In this document: piece after piece, positions 5,219-9,290 of the stretch
How the letters are laid out: every line of letters begins with the position of its first letter
Position numbering within the stretch: the stretch's first letter is position 1
Assembly (NCBI GenBank): GCA_040307715.1
Contig: JAWRJC010000037.1
Location: forward strand, 1-9,290
Length of the DNA stretch: 9,290 bases
Source of the DNA: RUG13615 sp040307715
Lineage (GTDB): Bacteria; Bacillota; Clostridia; Peptostreptococcales; Anaerovoracaceae
Reading direction: 5' to 3'
The notes under the pieces: model-generated
Databases searched by the model: none
Told to the model about the DNA's origin: nothing
Seen by the model: the letters and a program-made list of their open reading frames with translations, nothing else
Position numbers and translations under genes: made by a program

Positions 5219-5247
5219 AATATAGCACACGCAGGCAGGCGTGTAAA
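5219..5247 (-). promoter_or_regulatory. Antitoxin RNA promoter, TA copy 2
   Basis: Read leftward, TTTACA (5247-5242), a 17-bp spacer and TATATT (5224-5219) with TGC before the -10. The hexamers and spacing are identical to copy 1 although the spacer sequence has diverged, which is good evidence that both promoters are or were used. It diverges from the topoisomerase gene that starts 20 nt to the right. Confidence 0.82.
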
Positions 5248-5266
5248 GCAGGAAGAAAGGACCAAG

Positions 5267-7573
5267 ATGTTAGGGATCCTCACTGAAAAACCATCCGCAG
5301 CCCGCAATTTTGCGAAGGCGCTCGGCGGCATGAGCGGCGTCTTTGAAGGCGAAGAATACCGCATTGTGACTGCGCGCGGCCATCTTTACGAGTTCGCGGA
5401 TCCGGACAAGCAGGTCGCGGCTGAGCTGGTCAGCAAGTACCGCAACTGGTACCTCAAGGACCTGCCATGGAACGAGGCTGACATTGCCTGGAAGCGCGTC
5501 AAGGCGAAAGGGGCGGATCCTGTTCTCAAAGAGATCAAGGCCGGTCTGAAAGGTTGCGAGGAAGTCGTCATCGCCACCGACGACGATCCCACCGGCGAAG
5601 GCGAACTCCTTGCGTGGGAGATCCTCGAAGGCCTCAAGATTAAGGCGCGCTGGTCGAGGATGTACTTCGTGGACGAGTCCGTGAAGAGCATCCAAAAGGC
5701 GTTCCGCGAAAGAAAGCCAATTGCGTCGATGGCAGCGGATACGGATTATCAGAAGGCGTACTACCGCACGCGGTGGGACTATCTTTCGATGCAGTTTACA
5801 CGCATCGCGGCTGCGAATGCGCCGGGCAGAGCGATTCTCCGGCAGGGAAGACTCAAGAGCGCCATGATTGTCATCGTTGGCGACCAACTCAAGCTCGTCA
5901 ACGCGTACCAGAAGATCCCGTTCTATCAGAATCGCTTCCGCGACGAGAACGGTGTGATTTACACGGATAAAAAAGAACCGCAGTACCCGCGGCCGGAGGA
6001 TGTGCCGCAGGTGTACGAACCGTCGCCGGTCGTCCTCGAGAGCCGGCAGCGCAAACATAGCATCCCGCCGCGGCTGCTCGACATGGCAGGGCTGGCGTCG
6101 GAGCTGGCAGGCCGCGGCATCCGCGCGAAGCAGGTGCAGTCCACGTACCAGAAGATGTACGAGGATCAGGTGGTCAGCTACCCGCGTACAGCGGACAAGA
6201 ATATCACGTTCGAGCAGTTCTATGAGCTCGCGCCGCTCGTGGACCGGATCGCGCATCTGGTCGGGGTGGATACGGCGCTCCTGACGCATAGAGAACCGCG
6301 CCTGAGCCACGTGAAGAACCAGGGCTCGCACGGTGCGAACCGGCCCGGAACGAACGTGCCCGCTTCTCTGGAATCGCTCGAGAAGTACGGCCCCGGCGCG
6401 AAGCAGATCTATACCATCCTCGCGAAGAACTACCTCGCGATGCTGGCGCCGGATTACGAATACGACCTGGAAAAAGGGTATCTCGAGAAGTATCCCACGT
6501 TCAAAGGCGAGGCGAAGGTGCCGCGCGTGATGGGGTGGAAAGCGGTGTTCAAGAGCGGAGACGACGAGGAAGACGGCACGCCTGATGGGAAGACCGGTGC
6601 GAAAGCAGGTGCGAATACCGATGACGGCGAAGGGCCGGCTGTCAACGCAAAAGGCCTCGGCACCATCGCGGAGCCGTTCGTCTACGAGGGATTCCCGCCC
6701 AAACCGATCGACCCGACCATGAAATGGCTCATGAAGCAGCTCGAGAAGCGCGACGTGGGCACGGGTGCGACCCGCACCAGCATCTATGCGGATGTGACCA
6801 ACCAGCGGGCGAAATATCCGCTCATGCTTGAAAAGCGCGGTAAGCTTTCCCTGACGCAGTACGGGGAGCAGAGTTACGCGCTCCTGCCGGGTACAAACAT
6901 CGGCGACCTCACGATCACAGAGCAGCTCATGGCGGACATGCGCGGCATCGAGCAGGGCAGCACCGACCCGGAGCAGCGGCTTGCAGGGGTCAAGGACATG
7001 GTCGTCCATGACATCGCTGTCATGCGGCAGAACGCGGACAATCTGCGCATCCACTTTACGCGCGACGGGCAGGATCTGTCGTTCAAGCGGATGTGGGGCG
7101 AGCACTATTTCACGGACGAAGAAGTGGCGAAGCTGCTGGCAGGCGAGCCAGTGTCCTTCAAGACGAGCAAGGGCGAGGCGTCCGGCATACTGGCGGAGCA
7201 GGAGTATAAAGGAAAGACGTACTGGGGCTTCAAGCCGGATGAGAAGACGCTGAGCGGCGACAAGGGGGCCAGACGCGGCGCAGGCAGGTCAGGCGCGGCC
7301 GGTGCAGATGGCGCGGACGACAGCGGGAGCGATTCCGCGGCACCGGACCGCATTACCGGCATGTATCGCGGCAAAGAAGTTTCCTTCAAATCCTCCTGGG
7401 GCGGGCATACCTTCACGGAAGAAGAGATCGAGAAGCTCTGGGCCGAAGAGACGATTTCTTTCGACTTTACAACGAAGACAGGCAGAAAGAAAACTGCGGC
7501 AGGTAAACTTGGGTACGGGTCTTTCAAAGGCAGGAAGTACTTTGGATTCCAGCTTGATGACAAGCAAAAGTAA
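5267..7573 (+). CDS. topB: Type IA DNA topoisomerase (topoisomerase III-like, accessory)
   Basis: This 768-residue enzyme should relax or decatenate DNA by single-strand passage. The N-terminal Toprim domain opens with ILTEKPSAARNFAKALGG (Glu7) and has the acidic cluster TDDDPTGEGE (Asp105, Asp106, Asp107, Glu111). The catalytic tyrosine is Tyr305 in VVSYPRTADKN, the equivalent of TYPRT in topoisomerase III. SHVKNQGSHGANRP (about 346-360) takes the place of the family's HxAI/HPT-type block. Two low-complexity, G/A/D-rich linkers occur at about 425-460 and 661-697. The C-terminus carries two related modules, about 595-660 and 698-765 (DLSFKRMWGEHYFTDEEV; EVSFKSSWGGHTFTEEEI), of the kind seen in element-borne topoisomerases, and no zinc-finger cysteines. 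Start ATG 5267 follows AAAGGA (5256-5261). Such enzymes are frequent on conjugative elements and plasmids, so it is probably not the housekeeping copy. Confidence 0.9.
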   Translation: MLGILTEKPSAARNFAKALGGMSGVFEGEEYRIVTARGHLYEFADPDKQVAAELVSKYRNWYLKDLPWNEADIAWKRVKAKGADPVLKEIKAGLKGCEEVVIATDDDPTGEGELLAWEILEGLKIKARWSRMYFVDESVKSIQKAFRERKPIASMAADTDYQKAYYRTRWDYLSMQFTRIAAANAPGRAILRQGRLKSAMIVIVGDQLKLVNAYQKIPFYQNRFRDENGVIYTDKKEPQYPRPEDVPQVYEPSPVVLESRQRKHSIPPRLLDMAGLASELAGRGIRAKQVQSTYQKMYEDQVVSYPRTADKNITFEQFYELAPLVDRIAHLVGVDTALLTHREPRLSHVKNQGSHGANRPGTNVPASLESLEKYGPGAKQIYTILAKNYLAMLAPDYEYDLEKGYLEKYPTFKGEAKVPRVMGWKAVFKSGDDEEDGTPDGKTGAKAGANTDDGEGPAVNAKGLGTIAEPFVYEGFPPKPIDPTMKWLMKQLEKRDVGTGATRTSIYADVTNQRAKYPLMLEKRGKLSLTQYGEQSYALLPGTNIGDLTITEQLMADMRGIEQGSTDPEQRLAGVKDMVVHDIAVMRQNADNLRIHFTRDGQDLSFKRMWGEHYFTDEEVAKLLAGEPVSFKTSKGEASGILAEQEYKGKTYWGFKPDEKTLSGDKGARRGAGRSGAAGADGADDSGSDSAAPDRITGMYRGKEVSFKSSWGGHTFTEEEIEKLWAEETISFDFTTKTGRKKTAAGKLGYGSFKGRKYFGFQLDDKQK

Positions 7574-7596
7574 GAATAGCACGTTGTGCATTCCGG

Positions 7597-7625
7597 CAGC
7601 AGGGGAGCGATTCCCTGCTGTTTTC
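7597..7625 (+). terminator. Rho-independent terminator after the topoisomerase gene
   Basis: A 10-bp stem CAGCAGGGGA (7597-7606) / TTCCCTGCTG (7611-7620), with one G-T pair, is closed by a GCGA (GNRA-type) tetraloop and followed by TTTTC. The loop and flanking stem contain one exact copy of the repeated decamer GAGCGATTCC (7605-7614). Confidence 0.88.
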
Positions 7626-7688
7626 ATATTAGAAGGTTGTTATTCCATGGAAAGGTATGGTAAAATATGGAAAATACAATAAACAAAC

Positions 7689-7717
7689 TTGACACACGTA
7701 TTTTATACGTATAACAT
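7689..7717 (+). promoter_or_regulatory. hicAB promoter with an overlapping operator-like palindrome
   Basis: A perfect -35 box TTGACA (7689-7694) is followed after 17 bp by TAACAT (7712-7717); an alternative -10, TATAAC, lies 15 bp away. Inside the spacer is a perfect dyad ACGTAT-TTT-ATACGT (7696-7710). HicB antitoxins often repress their own promoter by binding such a dyad, so autoregulation is likely by inference. Confidence 0.7.
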
Positions 7718-7731
7718 GAAAGAGAACAAGA

Positions 7732-7917
7732 ATGAGGACGAAAGAACTGGTAAAGTTGTTGAAAGCAACAAGAAAGTGCTATATTATCCGGCACGGTGCC
7801 AGTCATGATATCTGGTACAGCGAGATTACCGGGCTGCAGTTCGTAGTCCCGCGTCACGGGAGCAAAGAGATCGCGACCGGCACCGTAGAGAAGATCAAGA
7901 AGAGCGCCGGTATCTGA
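7732..7917 (+). CDS. hicA: HicA family mRNA interferase toxin
   Basis: This 61-residue protein has the HicA layout (dsRBD-like fold): an opening helix TKELVKLLKATRK, a strand leading to the conserved histidine (HGASHDIWYS, His25), then LQFVVPRHGSKEIATGTVEK and a last helix ending KKSAGI. In the family the histidine is needed for cleavage of mRNA during translation, and the usual motif is G-x-S-H. The length is normal. The ribosome site is weak (AGAG upstream), as might suit a toxin made in less than antitoxin amounts. The 10-nt gap to the next gene and the following start with GAGGAGG overlapping this stop codon indicate an operon with the antitoxin. Confidence 0.88.
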   Translation: MRTKELVKLLKATRKCYIIRHGASHDIWYSEITGLQFVVPRHGSKEIATGTVEKIKKSAGI

Positions 7918-7927
7918 GGAGGCTATT

Positions 7928-8323
7928 ATGAAATACATATACCCGGCAGTTTTCGAGCCGGAAGAGAAAGGGTATGCCGTGTCATTTCCGGATTTGCCGG
8001 GGTGTTATACTACAGGTGATGACCTCAATGACGCAATGTATATGGCCAATGATGCTTTATGCCTGTGGCTGTATGACCGGGAGGTGGAAAAGGCACAGAT
8101 CCCGGAACCGTCAAACGTCAATGAGATCAAACACAGCGATACGAGTTTTGTCACGCTCATTCCCTGTGATACCGATTTTTACCGCCGCTATTACAGCGGC
8201 AAATCGATCAAAAAGACATTGTCCATTCCGGAATGGCTGAACTATGAGGCAACTGCGAACGGCATTAACTTCTCTCAGGTATTGCAGGACGCACTGAAGT
8301 CTGTATTGGGAATCAAGGCATAG
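7928..8323 (+). CDS. hicB: HicB family antitoxin
   Basis: This 131-residue protein starts at ATG 7928 behind GAGGAGG, which overlaps the hicA stop codon. The N-terminal half (YIYPAVFEPEEKGYAVSFPD, LPGCYTTGDDLNDAM, NDALCLWL) is the partial RNase H-like fold that covers the HicA active site. The C-terminal part (KSIKKTLSIPEWLNYEAT, GINFSQVLQDALKSVLGI) fits a ribbon-helix-helix type DNA-binding and dimerisation domain, expected to bind the dyad in the promoter. It should neutralise HicA and repress the operon. The length is typical for HicB with a DNA-binding tail. No defect is seen. Confidence 0.9.
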   Translation: MKYIYPAVFEPEEKGYAVSFPDLPGCYTTGDDLNDAMYMANDALCLWLYDREVEKAQIPEPSNVNEIKHSDTSFVTLIPCDTDFYRRYYSGKSIKKTLSIPEWLNYEATANGINFSQVLQDALKSVLGIKA

Positions 8324-8351
8324 TGTGCCGTCAGAGGATTGGAAGAAGAAC

Positions 8352-9290
8352 ATGAACACGAACAAATACGGGTATACGGACCGCCCGGAGGCGGCCGATC
8401 AGCTGGGCGTCGGCAGTTACTATGAGGCGCTGGCGGATTACATCGAGAACTGCGAGGCGCCGACCACGATCTCCATCCAGGGGGACTGGGGGACCGGCAA
8501 GACGACGGCGATCCGGTACATCGAGAAGGTACTGGAGAATCGCAAACGCATCGCGACGGTGTGCCTCAATGTCTGGCCGTACTCGTCCTTTGAGCACGGC
8601 GGGAACGTGTCTGCGGCGCTGCTGCAGGATTTCTGCAGTCTGCTCTCGGAGGTCGGCATCAAGGACGACAAACTGAAAAAAGCACGGGAGATGACGGAGC
8701 GATTCTTCAGGATGGCCGCGTACCTCGGCATGAGTTTTGCGACCAACTCGGACGCAAGTCCCTTGCTCGGCAAAAGCGGGCAGGCAGCGGGCACGATCGG
8801 GTCCATCAACGAGATGAAGCACTTCAAGGATGAGATCGTCAAGGCGATCGAGTCGGCGGAGGATTTCGACCGGCTGGTGGTCTTCGTGGATGACCTCGAC
8901 CGGCTCAACCCGCGGGTGGCGCTCGAGATCCTCGAGGGGCTCAAGAACTTCATCGACTGCGAAAAGTGCGTGTTCGTGCTGGCGATCGATTTCGACATCG
9001 TGTCGCAGGGCGTGCGCATGAAGTACGGCGATGCATTCCAGGCGGACAAGGGCCGCAAGTTCTTCGACAAGATCATCCAGCTGCAGTTCCATCTGCCGGT
9101 CAACGCGTATGACATCCGCAACTATCTGCAGGAAGAGTTCCTGACAACAAGAGATGATGTGGATCGCTACGCGCGTATCATCGAAACGCTTCTTGGCAGC
9201 AATCCGCGTAACATCAAGCGCGCGTTCAATCTGCTCAAGCTGCACGAACTGATTCTGGCCGGGACAGGGACGAAGCCCGCGGGCGAGGAT
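8352..9290 (+). CDS. KAP-family P-loop NTPase, partial at the right edge
   Basis: The frame from ATG 8352 is open to the end of the window (313 codons). It has Walker A GDWGTGKTT (44-52) after the typical opening YYEALADYIENCEAPTTISI, a long helical insert (about 105-160), Walker B LVVFVDDLDRL (175-185), the following helix RVALEILEGLKNFIDCEKCV, and FVLAIDFDIVSQGV with a downstream GRKFFDKIIQLQFHLP block. This matches KAP P-loop NTPases, a group that includes the phage-exclusion protein PifA and membrane-linked ATPases. The insert is not strongly hydrophobic, so a membrane anchor, if any, must lie further on. Only 28 nt separate it from hicB and the ribosome site is mediocre, so it may be translated from the hicAB transcript. 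The C-terminal effector part is outside the window. A defence role is inference. Confidence 0.85.
   Translation, partial: MNTNKYGYTDRPEAADQLGVGSYYEALADYIENCEAPTTISIQGDWGTGKTTAIRYIEKVLENRKRIATVCLNVWPYSSFEHGGNVSAALLQDFCSLLSEVGIKDDKLKKAREMTERFFRMAAYLGMSFATNSDASPLLGKSGQAAGTIGSINEMKHFKDEIVKAIESAEDFDRLVVFVDDLDRLNPRVALEILEGLKNFIDCEKCVFVLAIDFDIVSQGVRMKYGDAFQADKGRKFFDKIIQLQFHLPVNAYDIRNYLQEEFLTTRDDVDRYARIIETLLGSNPRNIKRAFNLLKLHELILAGTGTKPAGED

Larger units (their letters stand above)
5004..5247 (+). repeat. Second, degenerate copy of the type I toxin-antitoxin locus
   Basis: This segment aligns with 3622-3928 in order: ATATGGATATTGA with its promoter, a leader with GTGCTGCC.TAGAA and GGCGGTTAGCCCTC, the terminator hairpin, the run CGGGCTGACCGTCT.TCGG, and the antisense promoter. 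The leader hairpin CCCTC/GAGGG (5076-5080, 5085-5089) is kept. The toxin frame is missing: sequence between about 5090 and 5120 replaces it, and only the end of the ORF region (resembling AAAGAAGTAGCCGCCC) is recognisable. Instead there is a small dyad GACTGT/ACAGTC (5089-5094, 5107-5112). The copies enclose the acetyltransferase gene as diverged direct repeats about 1.38 kb apart. Confidence 0.82.
405..8706. repeat. Dispersed decamer GAGCGATTCC, six exact copies
   Basis: Exact copies lie at 405-414 (minus), 2064-2073 (plus), 2601-2610 (plus), 6370-6379 (minus), 7327-7336 (plus) and 7605-7614 (plus). GAGCGATTCT occurs at 5829-5838 and 8697-8706, and CAGCGATTCC at 3221-3230. Copies fall in coding DNA in different frames, in gaps, and in one terminator. 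By simple base counting a given decamer is expected about 0.02 times on both strands here. The role is unknown. Confidence 0.7.

Noticed and set aside
5270..7105. 611-codon open frame on the minus strand opposite the topoisomerase gene
   Set aside because: It is the shadow of a GC-rich, codon-biased gene. It has no recognisable domain and no ribosome site, while the plus frame has a full set of topoisomerase motifs.
8331..9245. 304-codon minus-strand frame opposite the KAP gene
   Set aside because: The plus strand carries Walker A and B motifs over the same DNA. The minus product is arginine/leucine/aspartate-rich antisense translation without a family pattern.

Overview
This window looks like an accessory region of a Bacillota (Firmicutes) chromosome or integrated element, probably from a moderately GC-rich gut-type clostridial or erysipelotrichial lineage. 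The clues are strong AGGAGG-type ribosome binding sites, sigma-A promoters close to consensus, short Rho-independent terminators, and a TxpA/Hol_Tox-type type I toxin locus of a kind known mainly from Firmicutes. The species assignment is an inference and is weak.

Region 1 (1-1860) is visibly AT-richer than the rest and looks like the edge of a decayed defence island. A leftward gene of a family I recognise as DUF6994 runs off the left end. It diverges from a 3'-truncated remnant of brxL, the Lon-related BREX gene. An intact PD-(D/E)XK-fold nuclease-like gene follows and closes with a clear terminator at about 1826-1853.

Region 2 (1890-3570) is a rightward, GC-richer group: a 40-residue single-pass membrane peptide too short for routine ORF calling, a one-frame fusion of a GNAT acetyltransferase to a cysteine-rich flavodoxin-like reductase, and a YbjQ/UPF0145 protein.

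Region 3 (3620-5250) holds two diverged copies of one type I toxin-antitoxin locus, either side of an Lsm-GNAT acetyltransferase gene and a stretch of repeats. Each copy has a sense promoter (-35, 17-bp spacer, TATAAT) and a convergent antisense promoter (TTTACA, 17-bp spacer, TATATT). Each antisense RNA ends in a hairpin where the two transcripts overlap. Copy 1 encodes a 26-residue hydrophobic toxin. Copy 2 keeps the promoters, leader hairpin and antitoxin RNA but has lost the toxin reading frame, so it appears to be an orphan antitoxin.

Region 4 (5267-7625) is a complete type IA topoisomerase gene of the mobile-element type, ending in a tetraloop terminator. Region 5 (7689-9290) is a HicAB toxin-antitoxin pair with a promoter/operator, followed closely by a KAP-family P-loop NTPase that runs off the right edge.

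Across the window the decamer GAGCGATTCC occurs exactly six times, in coding and non-coding DNA, in different frames and on both strands; two more copies differ only at the last base. This is far above chance and is not explained by any gene. No tRNA, rRNA, CRISPR array, intact transposase or integrase is visible.
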